This document shows, in pieces, positions 35,135 through 43,662 of a stretch of 46,544 bases of DNA. How positions within the stretch are numbered: the stretch's first letter is position 1; every line of letters begins with the position of its first letter. The notes below the pieces were generated by a model. The model saw only the letters and a list, made by a program, of their open reading frames with translations, was not told where the DNA came from and did not search any database. Source of the stretch: Acidobacteriota bacterium (GTDB taxonomy: Bacteria; Acidobacteriota; Terriglobia; Terriglobales; Acidobacteriaceae); assembly GCA_021781495.1 (NCBI GenBank), contig JAJXWS010000018.1:1-46544 (forward strand), given 5' to 3'. The position numbers and the translations under genes were made by a program.

Positions 35135-36457
35135 TCAACTTTGTACCTTGCCGGAACGGCGGAGCGCCTGCCAGTCCTTCTCGGTCTGGTCGGCGTAGAG
35201 GACGCCGAAGCGGCCCAGCGAATCGGCAAAGCCGTCGCCTGCGCCGAGATAGCCGGAGAGGGCCAGCGGGTCACTGGAGCGGGCATGGCCGCGCGCGAGC
35301 AGTTCCCCGCAGATCTCAGCAAATGCCGCCAGTCCGCTGCCGGCCAGATCTTCGATTGCGATGGAGCCCTTGTGATCGTTCAACTGGCGGACGAGAAAAT
35401 GGCGGCCGTCCATGTGCGTCCAACCAAGGAAGGGGTCTGACTGCACCTGCATGGCGCGCTGGCCCTCCACCACGCGCTGGCCGTTGTGGTGGGCGGGATG
35501 CGCGTCTGGCAGATAGGGGCTGTAGGCGGAGACCGCCTCCTCTTTCATCTGCAGGAAGAGCGGATCCTGCGGGCCGTTGCCCTCAAAGTAGATGCAGTAG
35601 TCGCGCAGGCCTACGGAGCCGGTGCCCACCACTTTGAAGGCAACATCCATGGGGCGATAGAGCGAGAGCAGGTGACGGCGCTGCGGCTCCAGCATCTCGC
35701 GATAAGGCCCGAGGGCGGCCAGCACCTTGCGCTGCTGCGCGCTGGTGATGTGGGTAAGCGTGGGCTTGATCTGCTGGAAGCGGCGCGGTGCGCCGGGCTT
35801 GCCGCCGGCGGGCTCGGTGAGCTGCTCCAGTGTGTGCGGCGGGGTGGCGCGCTCGGCCTTCAGCAGCGCATCGTGCACGGGCTGCACGGAGCCGATGCGG
35901 TGCACCTGGAAGCGGGCCACCTCAAGGGTGGGCATGGCGGCGAACTTGTGCATCAGCGTGCAGTAGCTCTCGATGCAGGTTTCCACGGCCTGGCGGGCGG
36001 TGGCGTCCTTGTGGCCGGACTCGCGGCCGGCGAGCACCAGCGACGCGGCCATGCGCTTGAGGTCCCACTCAAACGGGCCGTGGATGGTCTCGTCGAAGTC
36101 GTTGATGTCGAAGACGAGGCGGCCGTCGGGCGCGGCGAAGGCACCGAGATTGCGCACGTGGGCGTCTCCGCAGAGCTGGCTGAGGAGGCCGGTGTTGGGA
36201 ATGAGGGCGAGGTCTGCCGCCATGACCGGAGCGGCCCCGCGAAAGTAGCCGAAGGGCGACTGGGCCATGAGCTGATGCTTGAGCTTGACGAGCGCAGGGA
36301 CGCGGCCGCGCTCCACGCGCGCCAGCAGCGCCAGCGGCACGGCCGTGCGCGCCTTCAGGTTGAGCTCGCCGTGCTGCTGCCGGCCGAGCTGCTTGCGCCG
36401 CGCCTGGCCCAGGCTGCGACGCTCTTCCGGTGTGGCCACATGCATGTCCGGGAACAT
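35135..36457 (-). CDS. DUF2252 family protein (kinase-like fold)
   Basis: 440 residues from ATG 36457; a second ATG at 36445 is equally possible and neither has a strong ribosome-binding site. Conserved motifs are GDAHVRN (97-103), FDINDFDE (116-123) and PFEWDLKR (128-135), which recall the catalytic HxDxxxxN and metal-binding DFG-like elements of aminoglycoside phosphotransferases, so a small-molecule kinase fold is plausible. No signal peptide. The activity is unknown. Divergent from the S9 peptidase gene, 44 bp upstream of the isomerase-like gene on the same strand. Confidence 0.85.
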   Translation of the reverse strand: MFPDMHVATPEERRSLGQARRKQLGRQQHGELNLKARTAVPLALLARVERGRVPALVKLKHQLMAQSPFGYFRGAAPVMAADLALIPNTGLLSQLCGDAHVRNLGAFAAPDGRLVFDINDFDETIHGPFEWDLKRMAASLVLAGRESGHKDATARQAVETCIESYCTLMHKFAAMPTLEVARFQVHRIGSVQPVHDALLKAERATPPHTLEQLTEPAGGKPGAPRRFQQIKPTLTHITSAQQRKVLAALGPYREMLEPQRRHLLSLYRPMDVAFKVVGTGSVGLRDYCIYFEGNGPQDPLFLQMKEEAVSAYSPYLPDAHPAHHNGQRVVEGQRAMQVQSDPFLGWTHMDGRHFLVRQLNDHKGSIAIEDLAGSGLAAFAEICGELLARGHARSSDPLALSGYLGAGDGFADSLGRFGVLYADQTEKDWQALRRSGKVQS

Positions 36458-36613
36458 ACACCGTTGCCCCGGAGGACGCAACTGCCTTTGAGTCAGGCCG
36501 AAAGCACAAACGCGAGAGAAATCCCGGTTGCGGTACACTGCTCAAAATGTGCCCGGCAGGGGAGCGACCAGCCCACACAACGGATCGGGCCATGACCACG
36601 GAGGAGTCCCCCA

Positions 36614-38824
36614 TTGAAGCCTGCAGCCGCAATCCTTCTTCCGGCAGTTCTCGTCTCGTGTTGGCTTACAGTTCCGGTGGTTGCGCAAGCGCCCGCCGTT
36701 CCTCTTACGGTGGAGAAGATCTACGGGCATGGCCCGCTGATCGGGAATCTGCCGGAGAATCTGACCTGGTCGCCGGACGGAAACCATCTGAGCTATCTGG
36801 ACGGCGGGGCGCTGATTGATCTGAACCCAGGCACGGGCCGGCCGCACATCCTGGTAAGCCGGGCCAAGATGGCTCCGCTGGCTGGCACGGCGGACACGGA
36901 GCAGGATCGCGACCATCGCAGCCGGTATGGGATGTCCAGCTACATTTGGGCGCCGGACTCGCGGCACCTGCTGTTCGACTCGCACGGCAGGCTGTGGCTC
37001 TATGACCTGAGCAACGGGACGGGCGTGGAGATTGGGTTTACGAGCATGGCCTCGGGCGACGATCCCAAGTTCTCGCCCAACGGCGAGGCCATCTCGTTCA
37101 TCCGCAATCACGGGCTGGCGGTGGTGCATCTGCACGAGCCGGGAACGCCGATCCGCATGCTGGCGCCCGCGCCGAATGAAGCGACACTCAACGGCGAAGT
37201 GGACTGGGTGTATGAAGAGGAGCTGGGAACGCGGACCAACTACGTGTGGGCGCCGGACTCGAAAGGCGTGGCGTTTCTGCAGTCGAACGAGGCCGAGGTG
37301 CCGATCTATCCCATCACGGACTGGATTCCGACGCACACGACGGTGTATTTGCAACGCTATCCGCAGGCGGGTGACCCCAACCCGGATGTGCGCGTGGGCG
37401 TGGTGACCGCGCAGGGCGGGCATCCGCTGTGGGTGAAGCTGCCCATGCGCCAGGGCGAGGACTATATTCCGCGCTTTGGATGGGTGGATCGCAAGACGCT
37501 TTGGATCGAGGTGCTGTCGCGCGATCACAAGCACAGGACGATCTACTTCACCGACCTGGGAACCATGTTGTCGCACTCTGTGCTGCAGATAGACGACGAC
37601 AAATTCCTGGACCAGAACTACGACGTGTTTGTGCAGGACGGCAACCTTGTGCTCTCCAACTGGAGCAGCGGGCACAACCACCTGTGCCTCTACAGCTACA
37701 ACCCGGCGAAGCTGAGCGAGACCACGGCCAAGCTGGAGCGGCAACTGACCAGCGGCGACTTTGAGGTGGGCGACATCTACCGCGTGGACAGCAAGCACAA
37801 GCTGGTGCAGTACGCCTCCAACGAAGGCAATCCGCTGGAGCAGCAGATCTGGCAGGTGAGCTTTGCGGGCGAGCGCAAGCCGCTGAGCACGGACCACGGT
37901 GGCCACGATGCGAACTTTGCGCCGGACGGCAATTACTTTGTGGACAAGTTCTCCACGCGCATGACTGCGCCGACGCTGCAATTATGCAAGACGGGAGGCG
38001 CGTGCCACGTCTTCTGGGCAACGCGCGCGCTGGATCCGTACGGGCTTCGTCCGCCGGAGCAGATGGAGGTGAAGGCGCAGGACGGCACCACGCTCTACGC
38101 CACGCTGCTGCTGCCCGCCAATAAGGACCTGCCGGCAAGCGTGCCGCTGATTCTGAATCCCTACGGCGGGCCGGGAGCGCAGACCGTCGCCAACCACTGG
38201 GGGGACGGCCTGCTGTTTGACGAGCTGCTGGCCGAGCATGGATTTGCCGTGCTGCATACAGACAACCGCGGCATGGCGGGGCGCGGGCGCGCCTTTGCCC
38301 AGGCGGCCTACCACAACTTTGGCCCGGTACAGATGGAGGATCAGCTGACGGCGCTGGACGCTGCGTTGAACAAGTATCCGCAGCTGGACCCGAAGCGCGT
38401 GGGCTGGTGGGGCTGGAGCTGGGGCGGCACGTTCACGCTGTACGCCATGACGCACTCGGACCGCTTCCGCGCGGGAGTCTCGGTGGCGCCGGTGACGGAC
38501 TGGCGCAACTACGACTCTGTGTACACGGAGCGCTATATGAGCCTGCCGACGGAGTTTGCGCAGGGGTACCACGACTTCTCCGTGGTGAACTCGGCGGCCA
38601 AGCTGCACGGGCGGCTGCTGCTGGTGCACGGCACGGGCGATGACAATGTGCACATGGAGAACTCCGTGCAGTTTTTGCAACGGCTGATTGAGGCGGGGAT
38701 TCCGTATGACCTGCAGCTCTATCCGCGCAAGACGCACTCCATTGCTGGGCCGGACGTGCGGACGCACCTGTACAACCGCATCCTGAGCCAATTTGAGCAG
38801 TATCTGAAGCCGCCGGCGGAGTAG
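36614..38824 (+). CDS. Exported S9 family (dipeptidyl-peptidase IV-like) serine peptidase
   Basis: 736 residues from TTG 36614, supported by GGAGGAG (36600-36606) 7 bp upstream and by the signal peptide it opens (KPAAAILLPAVLVSCWL, end near VVAQA); no ATG fits. An N-terminal eight-bladed propeller (DPPIV_N; SPDGNHLSYL, APDSRHLLF, SPNGEAISF) is followed by the alpha/beta-hydrolase domain. Catalytic triad: Ser602 (GWSWGG), Asp676 (GTGDDNVH), His708 (KTHSI), with the same 32-residue Asp-His spacing as human DPP4. The DWVYEEEL segment is the DPP4-type double-Glu motif that binds the substrate N-terminus. It should cut dipeptides from peptides in the periplasm. Confidence 0.93.
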   Translation: MKPAAAILLPAVLVSCWLTVPVVAQAPAVPLTVEKIYGHGPLIGNLPENLTWSPDGNHLSYLDGGALIDLNPGTGRPHILVSRAKMAPLAGTADTEQDRDHRSRYGMSSYIWAPDSRHLLFDSHGRLWLYDLSNGTGVEIGFTSMASGDDPKFSPNGEAISFIRNHGLAVVHLHEPGTPIRMLAPAPNEATLNGEVDWVYEEELGTRTNYVWAPDSKGVAFLQSNEAEVPIYPITDWIPTHTTVYLQRYPQAGDPNPDVRVGVVTAQGGHPLWVKLPMRQGEDYIPRFGWVDRKTLWIEVLSRDHKHRTIYFTDLGTMLSHSVLQIDDDKFLDQNYDVFVQDGNLVLSNWSSGHNHLCLYSYNPAKLSETTAKLERQLTSGDFEVGDIYRVDSKHKLVQYASNEGNPLEQQIWQVSFAGERKPLSTDHGGHDANFAPDGNYFVDKFSTRMTAPTLQLCKTGGACHVFWATRALDPYGLRPPEQMEVKAQDGTTLYATLLLPANKDLPASVPLILNPYGGPGAQTVANHWGDGLLFDELLAEHGFAVLHTDNRGMAGRGRAFAQAAYHNFGPVQMEDQLTALDAALNKYPQLDPKRVGWWGWSWGGTFTLYAMTHSDRFRAGVSVAPVTDWRNYDSVYTERYMSLPTEFAQGYHDFSVVNSAAKLHGRLLLVHGTGDDNVHMENSVQFLQRLIEAGIPYDLQLYPRKTHSIAGPDVRTHLYNRILSQFEQYLKPPAE

Positions 38825-38980
38825 GCAGGAGAGAGAGCGATGGCGCAGCGGCCTTCCGCGTGGAAGCGCGCGCTGCGGCTCGTGGGCACACGTCCGCGCT
38901 TGCGGGACAGGCTGGGAATTAAGACAGGAAGGACTTCGCCGGGGTTTGCGCGCGAATCCTGAGCCGCCACGCCGGAAGCG

Positions 38981-39148
38981 CTAAACCTGGTGGTGGCGGA
39001 AGATATCGTCCTTGTCGCGGCACGGGCACTTTGTGCACTCAAGGCAGCAGACGAGTAGCACCGCAACACCCACCGTGACGAGGATGGCGAGGATATTCGC
39101 GAACTGCGCAAACCAATGTGCGACGCTGTGCATGAGCCAGGACAGCAT
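38981..39148 (-). CDS. 55-aa cysteine-rich single-pass membrane protein
   Basis: ATG 39148 follows GGAG at 7 bp and opens a 55-residue frame ending at TAG (38981-38983). The N-terminus is amphipathic (MLSWLMHSVAHWFAQF), a membrane segment covers about residues 17-35, and the tail is CCLECTKCPCRDKDDIFRHH with five cysteines in nine residues, then charged residues and two His. Five cysteines right at the membrane boundary suggest metal binding or palmitoyl-like anchoring, but no family is known to me. It lies alone between the S9 peptidase and the polymerase gene. Confidence 0.6.
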   Translation of the reverse strand: MLSWLMHSVAHWFAQFANILAILVTVGVAVLLVCCLECTKCPCRDKDDIFRHHQV

Positions 39149-39309
39149 AATCCTACTCCAAAAGCTGCCGCGAGATAGCCGGCGTTGGGGGCAACAGATC
39201 GAGCCTTGGAGCGCCGGTATTCCGGCGAAACAAGTCTATCACCGGATTTTGGGCACCGCCATAGGGATTCCGTTGCGCTCAAGAGAAGAAAGGGCGAAAA
39301 TGAATCGGT

Positions 39310-40689
39310 ATGTCCACCGGGGCCAACACGGCAGCCAATCAGCCACCTGAAGAGTGGCCGGAGGAGCTGCGCCTGCCGGCAAAGGCAGCGGCGGAACCAG
39401 CGCGGGAGGCAGCGCAGGGGCCGTGCCTGAACTGGCTGTTTGTGGACCTGAACTCCTACTTTGCCTCAGTGGAGCAGGAGGTGCACCCAGAGCTGCGGGG
39501 GCGTCCGGTGGGCGTGGTGCCCATGATGGCGGACACAACCTGCTGCATTGCCGCCAGTTATGAGGCGAAGGCGCACGGCGTAAAGACGGGCACGAACGTG
39601 GGCGATGCCAAACGGATGTGTCCGGGGCTGGTGCTGGTGGAGGCGGACCACGAGCTGTATGTGAAGTACCACCACCGGATTGTGGAGGCCGTGGAGAGCT
39701 GCCTGCCGGTGTCTGCCGTACTCTCAATTGACGAGATGGCCTGCCGCCTGATTGGCCGGGAGCGTCCGCTGCTGGCGGCGATGGAGCTGGGCCGCAAGGT
39801 GAAGGCGACGATTCGCGAGAAGGTGGGCACCATGCTGCGCAGCTCGGTGGGGCTGGCCACCAATCGCTACCTGGCCAAGGTGGCCAGCGACATGGAGAAG
39901 CCGGACGGGCTGACCGCGCTGCCGCTGGACATTCTGCCGGAGGCACTGCGGCAACTTGTGCTGCGCGATCTGCCCGGCATTGGCGCGCGGACGGAGAAGC
40001 GGCTGAACGCCCGGGGTATCCACACCATGGAGCAGTTGCTGGCGCTGAGCAGCGAACAGACCGGCGAGCTATGGGGCTCCGTGTGGGGCGAGCGGCTGTG
40101 GCACTGGCTGCAGGGCGAGGACTTTGAGATGGCGGAGACCGAGCATCTGAAGTCCATCAGCCACTCGCACGTGCTGGCGCCGGAGATGCGTACCCCGGAG
40201 AAGGCCTGGGCGGTGGCGCACAAGCTGCTGCACAAGGCGGCCATGCGCCTGCGCACAAACCGGTTGTGGGCCGGCAGCGTGGGGCTGGCGGTGGGCTTTG
40301 CCGTGCCGCGCGGACAGAACATGCCGGTTAGCCGATTTGGGGTGCCCACGCGCGGCTGGCGCGCGGAGCTGCGCCTGATTGAGTGCCAGGACAACCAGAC
40401 GCTGATTGCGGCGCTGCAGCGGCTGTGGGCCGGCCGTCCGGCAGGCGCGGAGTATGACCAGCCGTACTTTATCGGCGTGCAGCTGAACGGGCTGGTGCCG
40501 GAGCATCTGCACTCGCTGAACCTGTTTGACGCGCAGGACGGAGCGCAACGGCGCAGCCGGCTGAACGCCGCGATGGACGCGCTGAACCGGAAGTACGGCA
40601 TGAGCGCACTGGCTCCGGCGGCCATGCTGACGGCATATAAAGCCGCGCCGACGCGGATTGCCTTCCACAGCATTCCGGACCTGTTCTAG
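39310..40689 (+). CDS. Y-family DNA polymerase (DinB/UmuC-like)
   Basis: 459 residues from ATG 39310; no clear ribosome-binding site. After a 35-residue Pro/Ala-rich leader the catalytic palm starts with FVDLNSYFASVEQ (first Asp), and SIDEMA provides the second acidic pair. The finger domain, the helix-hairpin-helix (LRDLPGIGARTEKRLNARGI) and the little-finger domain follow. It should perform translesion synthesis. It differs from ordinary Pol IV in its extra N-terminal segment and in a long C-terminal part with no recognisable beta-clamp peptide, so it may be a separate DinB branch. No lexA-type box is evident upstream. Confidence 0.9.
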   Translation: MSTGANTAANQPPEEWPEELRLPAKAAAEPAREAAQGPCLNWLFVDLNSYFASVEQEVHPELRGRPVGVVPMMADTTCCIAASYEAKAHGVKTGTNVGDAKRMCPGLVLVEADHELYVKYHHRIVEAVESCLPVSAVLSIDEMACRLIGRERPLLAAMELGRKVKATIREKVGTMLRSSVGLATNRYLAKVASDMEKPDGLTALPLDILPEALRQLVLRDLPGIGARTEKRLNARGIHTMEQLLALSSEQTGELWGSVWGERLWHWLQGEDFEMAETEHLKSISHSHVLAPEMRTPEKAWAVAHKLLHKAAMRLRTNRLWAGSVGLAVGFAVPRGQNMPVSRFGVPTRGWRAELRLIECQDNQTLIAALQRLWAGRPAGAEYDQPYFIGVQLNGLVPEHLHSLNLFDAQDGAQRRSRLNAAMDALNRKYGMSALAPAAMLTAYKAAPTRIAFHSIPDLF

Positions 40690-40751
40690 ACGGCGGGCCA
40701 GGCTGCTTTTGAAAGCCGTGCGGGGAGTGGGCTGGCTACACTGGGGACAGC

Positions 40752-41630
40752 ATGACTGCATCGCCCTCATCCAACTATCGCGGAAGGCTTGCGCCGTCGC
40801 CGACGGGCTATCTGCATGCGGGGCACGCGCGCACGTTCTGGACGGCGTTTGAGCGGGCGCGGGCGGCGGGCGGCACGCTGGTGATGCGCATGGAGGACCT
40901 GGACCCGGACCGCAGCCGCGCGGAGTATGCCGAGGCCGCTCTCGAAGATCTGCGCTGGCTGGGCATCCGCTGGCAGGAGGGTCCGGATGTGGGCGGGCCG
41001 TGCGGGCCGTACACGCAGAGCGAGCGGCGGGCGGTGTATGTGGCGGCGTGGCGCAGGCTGCTGGAGGGCGGATTTCTGTATCCCTGCCGGTGCTCGCGGA
41101 AGGACCTGGCCGCGGCGGTGAGCGCTCCGCATGAGAGCGCCACGGCGGAGCAGGATGCGCTGGACGACGAGCCGGTGTATCCGGGGACGTGCCGGCCGGC
41201 GCCGGGCACGGTGTTTGAGGCGCGCGAGCCGGCGGGCGTGAACTGGCGGTTTCGCGTGCCGGAGGGCGAGGCGGTGGAGTTTGTGGACGGGAACCTGTGG
41301 CCGCAGCGCTTTGTTGCGGGGCGCGACTTTGGCGACTTTGTGGTGTGGAGGCGCGACGATGTGCCGAGCTACCAGCTGGCGTGCGTGGCCGACGATGCGG
41401 CGATGCGCATTACGGAGGTGGTGCGCGGAGCGGATCTGCTGAAGTCCACGGCGCGGCAGATGCTGCTGAACCGCGCGCTGGGCTTTGCGGATCCGGCGTG
41501 GTTCCACTGCCGGCTGATGACGGACGCGAAGGGGAGACGGCTGGCCAAGCGGCACGACGCGCTGAGCCTGCGCGCACTGCGCGAGCGCGGCCGCCTGCCG
41601 GAGGAGATTTTGACGGCGGAGATGGGCTAA
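40752..41630 (+). CDS. gluQ: Glutamyl-Q tRNA(Asp) synthetase
   Basis: 292 residues from ATG 40752 after GGGGAC. Class I signature SPTGYLHAGHA in place of HIGH, the QSERRAVYVAAW segment, and KGRRLAKRHDA in place of KMSKS. A zinc-binding CRC...YPGTC arrangement is present, with a longer spacer than in E. coli. The tRNA-anticodon-binding domain of true GluRS is missing, as expected for GluQRS, which adds Glu to queuosine of tRNA-Asp. A TACACT box lies only 10 bp before the start, so a very short leader is possible. Confidence 0.92.
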   Translation: MTASPSSNYRGRLAPSPTGYLHAGHARTFWTAFERARAAGGTLVMRMEDLDPDRSRAEYAEAALEDLRWLGIRWQEGPDVGGPCGPYTQSERRAVYVAAWRRLLEGGFLYPCRCSRKDLAAAVSAPHESATAEQDALDDEPVYPGTCRPAPGTVFEAREPAGVNWRFRVPEGEAVEFVDGNLWPQRFVAGRDFGDFVVWRRDDVPSYQLACVADDAAMRITEVVRGADLLKSTARQMLLNRALGFADPAWFHCRLMTDAKGRRLAKRHDALSLRALRERGRLPEEILTAEMG

Positions 41631-41700
41631 GCGGACTGGATGAGTCCGGATTATGGTGCGTAATTTTTCGCACGATTTTCTGTGGAAAACAAAATTTTCA

Positions 41701-41723
41701 GGGGGGGGGGGGGGGGGCCCCCC
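41701..41723 (+). repeat. G17 C6 homopolymer tract
   Basis: Seventeen consecutive G (41701-41717) directly followed by six C (41718-41723). It lies outside any gene, 71 bp after gluQ. Such tracts are prone to slippage and to sequencing error; the exact length should be treated with caution. Confidence 0.9.
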
Positions 41724-41908
41724 TTGCGGGCTTTCGCTCGCGGCCCCCGGCACCGGCCGGCGGTGCTGGATGTGGCTGCGTGGTTCGGCATACTTCAAGG
41801 TTAGCGAAATGGCGGGAAATTCTTCGCATAGGACGGCGCAGGAATTTTCGCTTTGTTTTGAGTAGGTTAGAGGCGGGGTGCGGATTTTTGGGGTTGACAG
41901 GGGTGAGG

Positions 41909-41945
41909 CTCCCACCCTGTCCTGCGGACAAGGGTGGGGCAACCG
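41909..41945. repeat. Hairpin repeat, copy A (CCCACCCTGTC type)
   Basis: Stem CCCACCCTGTC with GACAAGGGTGGG (one bulged A), loop CTGCG, followed by GGCAACCG. Same stem root as copy E. Confidence 0.75.
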
Positions 41946-42001
41946 CTGGGATTGACAGGGGTGGTTGGAGGATGCGGCGGGGCTGGGGTCGGGTTTGTGG
42001 T

Positions 42002-42045
42002 TTCCCACCCATGCCGCAAACGGCGCGGCATGAATGGGGCACCCG
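42002..42045. repeat. Hairpin repeat, copy B (CCCACCCATGCCGC type)
   Basis: Stem CCCACCCATGCCGC with GCGGCATGAATGGG (two mismatches), loop AAACGGC, followed by GGCACCCGG. Nearly identical to copy C. Confidence 0.75.
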
Positions 42046-42203
42046 GCGACGACCCGCCAACAAAAACTGCTTGTTGGAAATAGGGGCCTCACGGTATCGT
42101 CCTTCTTGCTCTTCTCAATCCCCGTTTCCTCACCCCACCGAATCTGGCCTGCAAGTGAAGTGTGTTCGGCCAGCCCGAGAGCCTCTATCAGGAAGGATGA
42201 CCG

Positions 42204-43043
42204 ATGACGACTGCGAAGGCAGACTATGTAATGGGCCATACGGATCGCGAACGACGCAGACTTGCTTTGCAAGCTTCCATCCTCAACCCATTGACGGACA
42301 GTTTTCTCCGTCGCGCCGGGATCTCTGCCGGGATGAGCGTTTTGGAACTGGGGTGCGGAATCGGTGAGGTTTCGTTGATTGCGGCGCGTCTTGTTGGGCC
42401 ACACGGTCGCCTGCATGGACTTGATCTGGACCCCGCCGCGCTTGAGACCGCACGAGCCAGGATCGCCTCCGCAGGTCATGATCACGTGACGTTTGAAAAC
42501 GTGGATGTGGCCGAACATGTTCCGGCTGAAAAGTACGACGCGGTCATTGGCCGGCACATTCTGGTCCATACAAAAGATGCGTTGTCCATCCTGAAAAGGG
42601 GCGTTGCGATGGTCCGCGACGGAGGTGTGGTTGCATTCCAGGAGTACGACCTCTCGAGATTTCCGACGGGTTATCCAGAATTGCCGCTCATGTTCAAAGT
42701 AGAGGAACAGATCATTGAGTTTTTTCGACGGGCTGTTCCGAGGCCAGACGTTGGAATTCAGCTATTTCACCTGATGCAGGAAGCCGGACTGCCTCCGCCG
42801 GAATGCCGGGCGGAGTGCATTATGGACGGCGGGCCACACAGTCCCGTGTATGAGTGGCTGGCAGAGACAGTGATCAGTTTGTCCGCTAAATTCGAGTCTG
42901 TCGGCATGGCGCCCCTGGAGAATGCCGATGGTGTGAGTCTCGCCCTGCAATTGCGTGAAGAGGCCCTGCAAAAACGAGGCGTGGTTGTTGCACCCATGAT
43001 GGTCGGAGCATTTGCGAGAAAGAAAGGTGCCTCGACGAACTAA
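42204..43043 (+). CDS. Class I SAM-dependent methyltransferase (Methyltransf_25/UbiE-like)
   Basis: 279 residues from ATG 42204 after AGGAAGG. Motif I is VLELGCGIGEVSL, motif II has LHGLDLDP, then FENVDVAEHVP and the post-motif region HILVHTKDALSILKRGVAMV. The substrate is unknown. Base composition is visibly less GC-rich than the flanking genes, and codon choice includes AAA, TTT, GTT and CAA more often. It sits alone between two blocks of hairpin repeats, which together point to recent acquisition. No partner gene is adjacent. Confidence 0.88.
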   Translation: MTTAKADYVMGHTDRERRRLALQASILNPLTDSFLRRAGISAGMSVLELGCGIGEVSLIAARLVGPHGRLHGLDLDPAALETARARIASAGHDHVTFENVDVAEHVPAEKYDAVIGRHILVHTKDALSILKRGVAMVRDGGVVAFQEYDLSRFPTGYPELPLMFKVEEQIIEFFRRAVPRPDVGIQLFHLMQEAGLPPPECRAECIMDGGPHSPVYEWLAETVISLSAKFESVGMAPLENADGVSLALQLREEALQKRGVVVAPMMVGAFARKKGASTN

Positions 43044-43317
43044 GTTTGCCGCCCTCGCAGATGAGTAGAGGAGCCATTCGCGATCACAGGCGAGTCACCG
43101 CCAACCCGGAAGTTACTCTTTGGTTAACAGGTCAGAAGTTCAGGCGCGGATTCTTCGCTCGCAATCCGCATTTGTCCCGAAAAGTCGGCTTAGTGCCTGT
43201 TGATCGGCTCTTCGTTATGAGTTTCGAATCATGGGTTGCGCCCTCGGGCAGGGGGCTGCGGCGAGGGCGCGGAGGGTGTGATTGGATGACGCGGACGAGG
43301 CTGGGTTGGAGCTGTGG

Positions 43318-43362
43318 TTTCCCACCCATGCCGCAAAAGGCGCGGCATGGATGGGCACCCGG
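43318..43362. repeat. Hairpin repeat, copy C (CCCACCCATGCCGC type)
   Basis: Stem CCCACCCATGCCGC with GCGGCATGGATGGG (one mismatch), loop AAAAGGC, followed by CACCCGG. Preceded by GTGGTTT as in copy B. Confidence 0.8.
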
Positions 43363-43390
43363 CTGGCTGTGGCGGGGACGGGGTGTTGCT

Positions 43391-43425
43391 TTCCCAGGTC
43401 TCAGAATCGAGACCTGGGGCACCCG
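43391..43425. repeat. Hairpin repeat, copy D (CCCAGGTCTC type)
   Basis: Perfect 10-bp stem CCCAGGTCTC with GAGACCTGGG, loop AGAATC, followed by GCACCCGG. Confidence 0.8.
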
Positions 43426-43582
43426 GCACCCGGCGGACGATGAGTTCCAGAAGAACAACCGCGGATCTTTCGACTCGCTGCGCTCGCTCAAGAGGACAGC
43501 GTTTGGATGGGTGCGGGTGGATGCGTGTTGGTGGATGGGTGTGGAGGTGGATGGAACCCGGCTGGCCTTTAGCTGCTCGCTA

Positions 43583-43629
43583 TCCCACCCTGTCGTTTCC
43601 TGGCGGAAACGACAAGGGTGGGGCAACCG
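43583..43629. repeat. Hairpin repeat, copy E (CCCACCCTGTC type, extended)
   Basis: Stem CCCACCCTGTCGTTTCC with GGAAACGACAAGGGTGGG (one bulged A), loop TGGC, followed by GGCAACCG. Confidence 0.8.
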
Positions 43630-43662
43630 CGAGGGCGCGGGCGGTGCGGGCTGACTTAGTGC

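Larger units (their letters stand above)
41631..42203. other. Repeat-containing intergenic region (no gene seen)
   Basis: 573 bp with no credible gene. It holds a small hairpin GTGCG-TAATTTTT-CGCAC (41656-41673), a 17-G homopolymer followed by six C (41701-41723), an AT-rich stretch to about 41870, two copies of TTGACAGGGGTG (41894-41905, 41952-41963), and two hairpin repeats of the family described below. Long frames crossing it on the minus strand pass through the hairpins and are not coding. Confidence 0.7.
43044..43662. other. Repeat-rich intergenic region (no gene seen)
   Basis: 619 bp with three hairpin repeats (copies C, D and E) and a low-complexity GGTGGATG-like stretch around 43505-43555. 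The open frames in it run through the hairpins and show no known domain, so I do not call a gene. The first 200 bp hold no structure I can name. Confidence 0.65.

Noticed and set aside
36542-37981. A 479-residue minus-strand open frame opposite the S9 peptidase
   Set aside because: Antisense shadow of a gene with a complete catalytic triad.
41894-41963. Two TTGACAGGGGTG copies as paired -35 promoter elements
   Set aside because: No -10 boxes follow at suitable distance; they look like flanks of the hairpin repeats.
40767-42569. A 600-residue minus-strand open frame from gluQ into the repeat region
   Set aside because: Runs through the homopolymer tract and hairpin repeats and is antisense to gluQ and a methyltransferase.
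43046-43654. A 202-residue plus-strand open frame between the methyltransferase and pirin genes
   Set aside because: It is made of hairpin repeats and low-complexity GGTGGATG sequence; no ribosome-binding site or domain.
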